In this document: positions 9,478 through 17,903 of the stretch, piece after piece
Layout of the letters: each line of letters opens with the position of its first letter
How positions within the stretch are numbered: position 1 is the first letter of the stretch
NCBI GenBank assembly: GCA_022777585.1
Contig: JALFFZ010000051.1
Span: 1-34,080, forward strand
Direction of reading: 5' to 3'
DNA: 34,080 nt
Source of the DNA: Bacteroidales bacterium
GTDB taxonomy: Bacteria > Bacteroidota > Bacteroidia > Bacteroidales > UBA932
Position numbers and translations under genes: made by a program
Notes under the pieces: generated by a model
What the model saw: the letters and a program-made list of their open reading frames with translations, nothing else
The model's database searches: none
Told to the model about the DNA's origin: nothing

Positions 9478-12400
9478 TTAGAATCCTAGTTTGAGATTGA
9501 ATCCAAAGGACCTTGTCATTGGATAGCTTCCGGTTTCCACGCCCCTATAGAGTGAAGACCCTGACATGGAAGATACTTCCGGATCAAACTGAGGCCACTT
9601 TGTTATGCAAAAGAGATTATTGGCAAAAAGACCGAGAGAAATACTCCGGAAGACCTTTGTCTTTTCACAGATATGCTCCGGAAGAGAGTAATCGACCCTG
9701 AGTTCCTTCATTTTCAGATACGATGTGTCGAAAGTATTTGACTCAACATTATTCCTATTTAGGACGTAAAGATTGTAATACTCTACAATGTCCGTCGTAA
9801 TCGTAGTGTTTTTTGTATATGTACCGTCCGGATTCAGATTTACTCCCTCGTGGACAAGGCCATCATAACGTCCCGGGAGCGAGGCCGTGGTCTTGCCCAT
9901 ATAACCAAGAATCGCATTGGTAAGAGAATATGCTCGTCCACCCATAGAGGCGGCAAATGATGCACTGATGGACAAAGTCTTATATTTCAAACATGTCTGA
10001 AGGCCTCCGGTCCAGTCTGGATAAATGGAGCCAAGATCTTTCAGTTCCGTTCCAAGAACAGGGTTGCCGGTCGTCGCATTGACAATTACCTGGCCGGAAC
10101 AATCAATCTTGCTCCCGTCTTCAGCATAATAAAACGCCCCCTCCGGAGCTCGTTCATATCCTACGCCGTATATTCTTCCAAGCTCCTGCCCCGGATATGC
10201 GTATATATAAACCCTGCTGCCACAAGTATTGTTGGCATTCAATTGCCATACACTTACCCCCTCAGCCAATTCGACAAGCCGGTTCCAGTTCTTGGACCAA
10301 TTGATATCAATGCTCCACTTCCAATTACGACTGGCCAGAGGCATGAATGAGATAGCCAGTTCTATGCCTTTATTATCAACGCGGCCGGCATTTATAAGTG
10401 TAGATGCCGCACCGGTAGACCAATCGGACGGAATGTTTATAATCTGGTCAGTAGTGCTGGACGAATACCATGCTGCATCGACAGAAATGCGCCTTTTAAA
10501 GAATGACAGTTCTATTCCGGCTTCCCAGCTCTCGACATTCTCCGGTTTGATATAGTAATTAAGTGTTTCTGATGGGATATAATATGAACCGGTGAAGTTT
10601 GAAGAATTCTTGTAGCTGGCTATCAGGTTATATGGGTCGGTATCATTTCCGACATTGGCCCATGAAGCCCGGATTTTTATCATGTCAACCCAAGCGGCCT
10701 TTTTCTTTATACTGAACAGTTCATCAAGAAGTATGCTGCCACTGACAGACGGATAAAAATACGAGTTGTTGCCAGGAGCCAAAGTCGATGACCAGTCGTT
10801 TCTTCCTGTTATGTCCAAGAAAATCATATCCTTCCAGCTCGCAGATATAAAGCCATACAAGGAGTTGATTGCCTTACGGTAACGGCGGCTCGTTACCTCA
10901 ATCTGACCATTTACATTCTGGAGTATGAATACATTCGGTTCAACAAGCTGACTAGCCAGAAGAGAGACATTGCTGGAGTTCTGCATCATAGCGTTTCCTC
11001 CGAAAGATGCACTCAGATAGAAGTCCTTGATGGTCTTGTGAAAAGACAATAGAAAATCAGTATTGAACTCCAGATTTCGCACCGTCTGCTCCCTGTACAT
11101 ACCAGACAGATACGCGTGTGAGTATTGAGGTTTCTGTTGTGTGCGGAAATCATTCTGAAAATCCACACCAGCCCTCAAGGCAAGGGAAAGACAATCCGGG
11201 ATAATGTGCCCAGTTACGGACAAATTACCATAAACCCTGTCCCTATCCATTGTATTTAGATGCTCATAGGCAACAAAATATGGATTGTCCAGGCTTGAAT
11301 CACATAGTTTGATATCCGTTGCCTGTCCTGAATTCCATGCTACGATATCCCCGTTTTTCCACTCATTGTATAAATCTTCCACTGAGGCGGAAACCGGTTG
11401 CCAAAGCAAAGACTTGAGAGGAGTCGAATTACTGTATCCGCTAATCGGAAGATTATCAGAGTCCTTTCTATAGTAGGTTAGTTTAAGGGCGGCCTCAACA
11501 TAGCGGTTTCTCTTACTGCTTGCAGATACATTGAAAGACTGGGTGTTGTGCCCGGTATTCGGCACTATCCAGTCAGACCGGGTATCCTTGACAGAAACTC
11601 TCAACTGTGATCCTTTACCGTCACTGGCATCAACGGCTATACTATTGGAGAATGTAAGACCTGGCTCAAAAAATCCTATATACCAGTCACAAACCTCATA
11701 AGGGAGCAAGGTATATTCTCCGCTTTCGCGATCATAGGACTTGTACATATACCTAAGCTGCCCCTCAACCTTTTCGCCAAACTGATACCGGGAATGAAAA
11801 GCAGAAATTTTAGTTCCACTATAACTCTTGTCAGCCGCAACGGTATAGAATGAGTATTCATCAGGACTTATGCCATTGGACATATGGGAGGCCAAGGTGC
11901 TGCGGCGATAATCACCAGCGCCATACTCATATTGGAAATCCGGCCAATATCCCGGAATCTCAGTAGTTACTCCCGTACTGAAAGTGATTCCGAGTCCCTT
12001 TTGCTTTTTCCCTGATTTTGTCGTTATAACAATGGCACCATTTGCCGCACGTGAACCATACAGTGCCGTCGCTGCTGGTCCCTTGAGGACAGATACACTG
12101 GCGATGTCATCCGGGTTTATGTCGCCGGCGCCATTGCCATAATCAATTGGGGCATCAACGCTATCATATGAACCGCTTGACGAGTTTGCCGTCATACTGC
12201 TATTGATCGGGACTCCATCCACAACAAAAAGTGCTGTATTGTTATCATGCGAGAGGGAACTCTCTCCCCTGAGAGTGACGCGGACAGATCCACCAGGTCC
12301 AGCGGAGGACTGATCCATATTCAGACCTGCCACCTTGCCGGCCATTCCCGCAAGCCAATTGCCTCCATCCGTATTTCCGAGATCCTCACTGGACACCTTT

Positions 12401-13056
12401 GACACAGCATATCCAAGGCTCTTCTCTTTACGAGTAATTCCTAATGCAGTTACCACGACGGCATCAATCTGCTGAGTGGCAGGGGTGAGATCTATAGTCT
12501 GAAATGCCATATTGGGAGCGACCTCTATCATTTGCAGATTATAGCCGAGGTATTCTATTTTCAGCCGCGCTCCCACCGGCACATCATGGATTACAAATTG
12601 TCCATTAGCATCTGTGATTTCTCCTATAAGAGTTCCTTCCTGAATGACAGAAGCACCTATCACTGCCTGACCGTTCTCATCACGGACAACCCCGGAAACA
12701 TCAACACGGGATTTTGTCTCAATCTTCACATTGGAACTTTCCTGGGACTTGCGACGCAGCACAATATGCTTCCCTTCCAAAGCATATTCTATGTCATGTT
12801 CCTGAAAAATCCGAGTAAGGACCGATGAAAGATTTTCGTTCTCGGCTTTAATCGAGACGGTAAAATCCAACTGACTTTCATTAAAAACAAAGAGATAATC
12901 TGTCTGCCGTTCGATGTCATTCAGGATTATCCTTGCAGGAGTATTTTCCCTGTCGAGGGAAACCTTTCCCTTTTGAGCCAATGCCGGCAATGCCCACATA
13001 AGGAACAAAAACGGCAAAACTCTTCGCACAATTCTGCCTAAGCTTAATTTCATCAT
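9478..13056 (-). CDS. SusC/RagA-family TonB-linked outer membrane protein with N-terminal STN signalling domain
   Basis: 1192 aa; STN domain (ARIILNDIERQTDYLFVFNESQLDFTVSIKAENENLSSVLTRIFQEHDIEYALEGKHIVL), CarboxypepD_reg-like (DVSGVVRDENGQAVIGASVIQEGT), plug (ALFVVDGVPINSS...SVSVLKGPAATALYGSRAANGAIVITTKSG). Confidence 0.96.
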   Translation of the reverse strand: MMKLSLGRIVRRVLPFLFLMWALPALAQKGKVSLDRENTPARIILNDIERQTDYLFVFNESQLDFTVSIKAENENLSSVLTRIFQEHDIEYALEGKHIVLRRKSQESSNVKIETKSRVDVSGVVRDENGQAVIGASVIQEGTLIGEITDANGQFVIHDVPVGARLKIEYLGYNLQMIEVAPNMAFQTIDLTPATQQIDAVVVTALGITRKEKSLGYAVSKVSSEDLGNTDGGNWLAGMAGKVAGLNMDQSSAGPGGSVRVTLRGESSLSHDNNTALFVVDGVPINSSMTANSSSGSYDSVDAPIDYGNGAGDINPDDIASVSVLKGPAATALYGSRAANGAIVITTKSGKKQKGLGITFSTGVTTEIPGYWPDFQYEYGAGDYRRSTLASHMSNGISPDEYSFYTVAADKSYSGTKISAFHSRYQFGEKVEGQLRYMYKSYDRESGEYTLLPYEVCDWYIGFFEPGLTFSNSIAVDASDGKGSQLRVSVKDTRSDWIVPNTGHNTQSFNVSASSKRNRYVEAALKLTYYRKDSDNLPISGYSNSTPLKSLLWQPVSASVEDLYNEWKNGDIVAWNSGQATDIKLCDSSLDNPYFVAYEHLNTMDRDRVYGNLSVTGHIIPDCLSLALRAGVDFQNDFRTQQKPQYSHAYLSGMYREQTVRNLEFNTDFLLSFHKTIKDFYLSASFGGNAMMQNSSNVSLLASQLVEPNVFILQNVNGQIEVTSRRYRKAINSLYGFISASWKDMIFLDITGRNDWSSTLAPGNNSYFYPSVSGSILLDELFSIKKKAAWVDMIKIRASWANVGNDTDPYNLIASYKNSSNFTGSYYIPSETLNYYIKPENVESWEAGIELSFFKRRISVDAAWYSSSTTDQIINIPSDWSTGAASTLINAGRVDNKGIELAISFMPLASRNWKWSIDINWSKNWNRLVELAEGVSVWQLNANNTCGSRVYIYAYPGQELGRIYGVGYERAPEGAFYYAEDGSKIDCSGQVIVNATTGNPVLGTELKDLGSIYPDWTGGLQTCLKYKTLSISASFAASMGGRAYSLTNAILGYMGKTTASLPGRYDGLVHEGVNLNPDGTYTKNTTITTDIVEYYNLYVLNRNNVESNTFDTSYLKMKELRVDYSLPEHICEKTKVFRSISLGLFANNLFCITKWPQFDPEVSSMSGSSLYRGVETGSYPMTRSFGFNLKLGF

Positions 13057-13081
13057 TGTATATGACTTGGTTATCAGTATA

Positions 13082-14002
13082 TTATCTAATTATGATTCTT
13101 CGACCGACACTGTCAAATTCATAGTCGAAATGGACAAGACCGGTCAACACTTTAAGAGAGTATTCAACCCCGTCTTCCTTACGAAACTTTCCTGTACAAC
13201 GAACATCCGACAGAGATGGCCTTTCTATAACGATGTTTACCCCGTAATAATTGCTGAACTCGTCCATCATCTCTGCAAAAGTTACATTATTGAGTGTCAG
13301 GATTCCATCAATCCAGGAGAATCTGTCCCTATTCGGAATATCGGAGACTGCCAGATTACCATCTGCTCCGGAGGTGGCACACTGATCCGGTTTCAGAATT
13401 ACGGATTGCATTCCATCTTTAGAACTTACCTTAACAGAGCCCTTCAGCAACGTGGTTTCAAAAGGAGCGCTTGGGTACGAACTAACATTAAAGACTGTTC
13501 CCAGGACCCGAACGTCATAATCCGATGTGGAAACCAAAAACTCTCTCTTGTCGTCTCTACTTACTTCAAAATAGCCCTCTCCCACAAGAGAAACCACTCT
13601 GCTTTTGCGACCGAAATCATTTGGATAAACCAAGGTGCTCCCTGAATTGAGCCATACTTTTGTACCATCAGCCAGTTGCAATTCCACTCGTTGACCTGCC
13701 GGCACTTTTACAATTTGTTCCAATCTCTGCGGTTTACCGAAAACATAGCCTATTAGACCTATAATAAAAACTGCCGCTGCACACGCGACAGCACGCCATA
13801 TCCCCGATATCTTCTGTCTGACCGAAGTTTCATGATTCAGATTGCCGCCTCCTGCATTCAAAAGCAGGGCAGTCCATACAAGGCGCTCTTTTTCCAAAAT
13901 CTTGCGATTTTCTTCCGATTCCATCGCCCACTCCATTATCATACGATCTTCATCAGGAGTAGTACGGGCATCAAAATAACGGATAATAGTCTCTCTATCC
14001 AT
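13082..14002 (-). CDS. FecR-family anti-sigma factor
   Basis: Start taken at the ATG at 14002 (MDRETIIRYFDARTTPDEDRMIMEWAMESEENRK); 306 aa with one TM helix and FecR core (QIVKVPAGQRVELQLADGTKVWLNSGSTLVYPNDFGRKSRVVSLVGEGYFEVSRDDKREFLVSTSDYDVRVLGTVFNVSSYP). The 409-aa ORF-track version extends antisense into the sigma gene and is rejected. Confidence 0.93.
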   Translation of the reverse strand: MDRETIIRYFDARTTPDEDRMIMEWAMESEENRKILEKERLVWTALLLNAGGGNLNHETSVRQKISGIWRAVACAAAVFIIGLIGYVFGKPQRLEQIVKVPAGQRVELQLADGTKVWLNSGSTLVYPNDFGRKSRVVSLVGEGYFEVSRDDKREFLVSTSDYDVRVLGTVFNVSSYPSAPFETTLLKGSVKVSSKDGMQSVILKPDQCATSGADGNLAVSDIPNRDRFSWIDGILTLNNVTFAEMMDEFSNYYGVNIVIERPSLSDVRCTGKFRKEDGVEYSLKVLTGLVHFDYEFDSVGRRIIIR

Positions 14003-14069
14003 ATGTATAATATGTGGCTTTCCTATTTGAATAACACCTTTCTTGTCCGTTACCCTAAACAAAAAACAG

Positions 14070-14077
14070 TATATTTG
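14070..14077 (+). promoter_or_regulatory. Putative Bacteroidetes -7 element (TAnnTTTG) for the ECF sigma gene
   Basis: TATATTTG, 19 nt upstream of the sigma ATG, inside the 94-bp divergent fecR/sigma intergenic region; no convincing -33 at the ideal spacing. Confidence 0.5.
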
Positions 14078-14096
14078 CCAAAAAGGAAACTTCAGC

Positions 14097-14666
14097 ATGA
14101 GTGTCTTGTCCGCCGAAAAATTTACGGAGCTGTTTGAACAATACCGGGAGCCATACATCCGATTCGCAAATTCTTTCGTACGGGATGTCCAGGTTGCTGA
14201 AAATCTATATGCAGACACATTTGCAGACTTCTGGATGCGTAAAGATATATTGCCGCCCGATTGCAGTATTCCGGCATATCTCCTCACTTCCCTGCGCAAC
14301 CGAGCTCTCAACTGTTTACGGGAAGAACGACGTCACAGAACTGTGTCAGAAAACAAAATAGGAATTGATTTGCGGGAACTTGATTTCCGTATCAGCTCAC
14401 TTGAAGACTTTGCCATACAGCCGTTATTTACGGAAGAAATAAACAATATCGTTTCCAGAACAATAGCCTCCATGCCTGCGCGGACTAAGGAAATATTCCT
14501 TATGAGCCGTAAAGGACGACTGAAAAACACTGAGATTTCCAAGGAACTTGGAATTACCGTCAAAGCCGTTGAATATCATATAACCAAGGCCTTGAAAATG
14601 TTAAGAACTGCACTTGTCGATTATTTCCCGCTTATTGCAATTTTTTTGACCAAATATCTACGATGA
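14097..14666 (+). CDS. ECF-type RNA polymerase sigma-70 factor (Bacteroidetes SusCD/FecR-associated)
   Basis: MSVLSAEKFTELFEQYREPYIRFANSFVRDVQVAENLYADTFADFWMRKDILPPDCSIPAYLLTSLRNRALNCLREE...MPARTKEIFLMSRKGRLKNTEISKELGITVKAVEYHITKALKMLR; sigma region 2 and region 4 HTH recognisable; divergent from fecR. Confidence 0.93.
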   Translation: MSVLSAEKFTELFEQYREPYIRFANSFVRDVQVAENLYADTFADFWMRKDILPPDCSIPAYLLTSLRNRALNCLREERRHRTVSENKIGIDLRELDFRISSLEDFAIQPLFTEEINNIVSRTIASMPARTKEIFLMSRKGRLKNTEISKELGITVKAVEYHITKALKMLRTALVDYFPLIAIFLTKYLR

Positions 14667-16618
14667 AAAAACACTTCCTTTCGATTATCGCGGCCCTGGT
14701 GCCGCTCTGTGCGGTGGCGGATGACGGAATGTGGCTGCCGAATCTCATTTCCGCGAGGATTGCCGATATGCAGGCCAAGGGCTTCCGTCTGAGTGCCGAG
14801 GACATATACAGCGTCAACCAGGCCTCGCTCAAGGACGCAGTGGTCCTCTTCGGAAGGGGCTGCACGGGTGAGCTGATTTCGTCCGAGGGACTGCTCATCA
14901 CCAACCACCACTGCGGTTACGGCCAGATCCAGAGCCATTCCAGCGTGGAACACGATTACCTCAGGGACGGCTTCTGGGCAATGACACGGGCCGAGGAACT
15001 GCCATGTCCGGGACTGAGCGTCAGCTTTCTGGAAAGGATGGACGACGTCAGTTCACAGGTGCTAAGGGGCTATGAGGCCGGAATGGGCGAACGCCAGCGC
15101 GACTCCGTTGTCAGGAGCAATTCCGCCAGACTCATCGAGGAAGCCACTGCGGACGAAAAGGGGCTGCGCGCAAGCGTGGAGGCGATGTACTACGGCAATA
15201 TATACTATATATTCATATACAGGGAATATACGGACATACGTCTTGTCGGCGCGCCGCCTTCGTCGATAGGCAAGTTCGGAGGCGACACCGACAACTGGAT
15301 GTGGCCACGCCATACGGGAGACTTCTCGATGTTCAGGGTCTATGCCGGAGAGGACAATATGCCGGCCGACTACTCCCCGGAAAACAGGCCCTACAGCCCG
15401 AAGAGATTCTTCAGCATATCCACAAAAGGGGTGCAGGAGGGGGACTTCACCTTCATCTACGGCTTTCCGGGCAGCACCAGGGAATATATACACTCCTCCG
15501 AGGTTGAATACATAAGCGAAGTCTCGGACCCGGCACGCATAGACATACGCACCCGCCGCCTGGAAATACAGAAAAGGCACATGGCCGCCAGCCAGAAGGT
15601 GCGCATACAGTACAGTGCCAAGTGCGCCTCCGTCGCCAATGCCTGGAAGAAATGGCAGGGCGAGGTCAAGGGCGTGAGGAAAATGAACACCGTGCAGAAG
15701 AAGCGCGAATACGAAAGGGCTTTCGAACTCTGGGCGGCCGGGAGCCGCTACGAAGGGGTGACGGAACGCATTGCGGCCCTTGAAAGGGAACTGCGCCCCT
15801 ACGCCTTCGCAAGGGACATATACAGCGAGACCGCATACGCCGTGGAACTGCCGAAGAAGAATCTCGTGCTGAAAGACTATGACATTGACATAGACAGGGA
15901 GAGCTTCGTTGTGGAGATGGAGGCCTTCCTCAGGTATGTCCCGGAGGAAATGCAGCCGCAGTGGTTCAGGGAGCGTCTGGCGGACTTCGGCAGCATAGAG
16001 GCCTGGTCAGAAGCTATGTTCAGAAGCGTGGACGAAAGGGAAATGGCCCTGGAATTCGCCGAGCGGATGCAGGAATGGTATCTTTCGGAGATACGGCCGC
16101 AGATTGCAAGACTCAGCTCGGAAATGGCACTGGAATACAGGACCTATATGCGCGGCCAGATGGAATTCGAAAAGGACAGGGATTTCTTCCCGGATGCGAA
16201 CCTCACCCTCAGGGTGGCATACGGCAGGGTATGCGGCTACTCACCTGCCGACGGGACCTGGTACAAACCCGTTTCCACCCTCATGGGCGTGATAGAAAAG
16301 GACAATCCGGACATCTTCGACTACAACATACCCCAGACACTGCGCGACATCTATGCCCGAGGCGGATATGAAGACACCCCGGTGTGCTTCCTGGCGAACA
16401 ACCACACCACGGGAGGCAACTCCGGCAGTCCGGTCATCAATGCGGACGGCGAACTGATAGGTTTGAACTTCGACAGGGTCTGGGAGGGAACAATGAGCGA
16501 CATTGTCTTCGACCCGGAGGTCTGCCGCAACATATCCCTGGACATACGCTATGCCCTGTTCGTCATTCGTGAGATAGGCCACGCCGGCCACCTGATCGAA
16601 GAGATGGACCTAAGGTAA
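14663..16618 (+). CDS. S46-family dipeptidyl-peptidase, DPP11-like (predicted Asp/Glu at P1)
   Basis: 651 aa; signal peptide; DGMWLPNLI, FGRGCTGELISSEGLLITNHHCGYGQIQSHS, NHTTGGNSGSPVINADGELIGLNFDRVWEGTMSDI; Ser587 in GGNSGSP and Arg605 in NFDRVWEG. Confidence 0.93.
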   Translation: MKKHFLSIIAALVPLCAVADDGMWLPNLISARIADMQAKGFRLSAEDIYSVNQASLKDAVVLFGRGCTGELISSEGLLITNHHCGYGQIQSHSSVEHDYLRDGFWAMTRAEELPCPGLSVSFLERMDDVSSQVLRGYEAGMGERQRDSVVRSNSARLIEEATADEKGLRASVEAMYYGNIYYIFIYREYTDIRLVGAPPSSIGKFGGDTDNWMWPRHTGDFSMFRVYAGEDNMPADYSPENRPYSPKRFFSISTKGVQEGDFTFIYGFPGSTREYIHSSEVEYISEVSDPARIDIRTRRLEIQKRHMAASQKVRIQYSAKCASVANAWKKWQGEVKGVRKMNTVQKKREYERAFELWAAGSRYEGVTERIAALERELRPYAFARDIYSETAYAVELPKKNLVLKDYDIDIDRESFVVEMEAFLRYVPEEMQPQWFRERLADFGSIEAWSEAMFRSVDEREMALEFAERMQEWYLSEIRPQIARLSSEMALEYRTYMRGQMEFEKDRDFFPDANLTLRVAYGRVCGYSPADGTWYKPVSTLMGVIEKDNPDIFDYNIPQTLRDIYARGGYEDTPVCFLANNHTTGGNSGSPVINADGELIGLNFDRVWEGTMSDIVFDPEVCRNISLDIRYALFVIREIGHAGHLIEEMDLR

Positions 16619-17897
16619 AGCCGCAGGCCAGCAGTATGGCGGCCGAAGCCAGGGCTATGAAAAGCCATTCTACACGGGCGACGGCAGCCAGGACGGAAGT
16701 ATGGGACGGATCCGCAAAGATCCGTCCTACTATTTTAGGGACGAAGAAAAGGCCGAGGTTCTGAATCCAGTAGATCAGCGAATAGGCTGTGCCCAGATTC
16801 TTCTCCGGAATGATTTTCGGGACCGAAGGCCACATTGCGGAAGGGACCAGGGAGTAGCCCGTGCCGAGGAGGGCTATGCCCATATATCCATAGAAAGGCA
16901 CCCCCTGAGGCGCGAAGGCGATGACAAGGTGGCCGAGAAGTACGCAGGCGGATCCGGCAATCATCCAGTGGCCGGCCTTGCCGAACCTGTCCACGAGGGC
17001 TCCGAAAAGCGGGGTGAAGACTATGGTGAAGAAAGGAATCATTGCCACCATAGTGCCGGCCGTGCCCGCTTCTATGCCGAAACGCGGAATGACGACGGCC
17101 GTGCCGAATTTCTTGAAGGAACTCACGCAGCAGTAGAAAGTGACGCAGAGCAGGCCTATGGTCAGGAAGCGGGGATTCCCCAGGACCTTGAATATGTCTT
17201 TGAAACGGAACTTGTCCTCATCCTGCACCTCTCCCCTGCCGGAGACTATGCCGCGGCGCCTGTCGAAGCCGGCGTCGAGCCAGACGAACAGGGCCCATAC
17301 CGCAACGCCGCTCAGGAGCAGCATCATTCCCACGAGAGCGGGACGGGCCGTGTCGGCAAGACTGTACCAGTCCTTCGGGACACCAACTATGAACGGGGCC
17401 GCTATCAGGGCTATGCCCGTGCCGAGACGGGCTATGGCAAGCTGCAGGCCCATAGCCAGGGAAACATTTCCGTCCTTGAACCATTTGGCGATGGAACGGG
17501 TAACGGCCACCCCGGCGATTTCGCTGCCCAGCCCGAAACTCATCCTGCCTATCCTGCCGAGGGTTATGGCCGTCCCCGAAGGAAGGCCGGAGGAGAGGGC
17601 GTACCAGGCGAGGCCGGCGCCGCCGACCATCATGGCGATGAACACCGATCCCATCACGCGCACTCCGAATATGTCCAGAAGCACGCCGCCTATGATCAGG
17701 CCTCCGCAGATGCAGAGCAGGCTGTAGTCTCCGAAAAAGTCACCCAGCATAGCCGAGTCCCACCCGAGCTCCAGCGTCTCGGGATGCCGGAACAGATGGG
17801 AAACGGTGCTGAACATATCGTCGAAGAAATACGACGCGAACATCGGGACCACCAGGCAGGCCAGGGCCGCCCAGCGGAGGACTGATTCTTTTTTCAT
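16563..17897 (-). CDS. MFS transporter, MFSD1-like (copy 1)
   Basis: 444 aa, ~12 hydrophobic segments; FGLGSEIAGVAVTRSIAKWFKDGNVSLAMGLQLAIARLG; FGALVDRFGKAGHWM; SAMWPSVPKIIPEKNLGTAYSLIYWIQNLGLFFVPKIVG. Confidence 0.88.
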   Translation of the reverse strand: MKKESVLRWAALACLVVPMFASYFFDDMFSTVSHLFRHPETLELGWDSAMLGDFFGDYSLLCICGGLIIGGVLLDIFGVRVMGSVFIAMMVGGAGLAWYALSSGLPSGTAITLGRIGRMSFGLGSEIAGVAVTRSIAKWFKDGNVSLAMGLQLAIARLGTGIALIAAPFIVGVPKDWYSLADTARPALVGMMLLLSGVAVWALFVWLDAGFDRRRGIVSGRGEVQDEDKFRFKDIFKVLGNPRFLTIGLLCVTFYCCVSSFKKFGTAVVIPRFGIEAGTAGTMVAMIPFFTIVFTPLFGALVDRFGKAGHWMIAGSACVLLGHLVIAFAPQGVPFYGYMGIALLGTGYSLVPSAMWPSVPKIIPEKNLGTAYSLIYWIQNLGLFFVPKIVGRIFADPSHTSVLAAVARVEWLFIALASAAILLACGFTLGPSLRSGGRRGLSHE

Positions 17898-17903
17898 TTC
17901 GTA

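Noticed and set aside
14003-14096. Possible ECF-type promoter for the fecR-susC operon (minus strand ...GGGTAACGGACAAGAAAGGTGTTATTC...)
   Set aside because: The target consensus of this sigma is unknown and a single instance cannot support a motif call.
14003-14311. N-terminal extension of the FecR ORF (409-aa version)
   Set aside because: Runs antisense into the sigma gene; the FecR-like sequence begins at MDRETIIRYFD (14002).
577-14666. Integrase, transposase or tRNA attachment site for the putative island
   Set aside because: None found within the window; only the short ATATCTAC repeat and composition shift support insertion.
16701-17885. 394-aa plus-strand ORF opposite MFS copy 1 (and 18261-19004 opposite copy 2)
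   Set aside because: Low-complexity, charged translation with no TM or domain pattern; the minus-strand frames are clearly MFS proteins.
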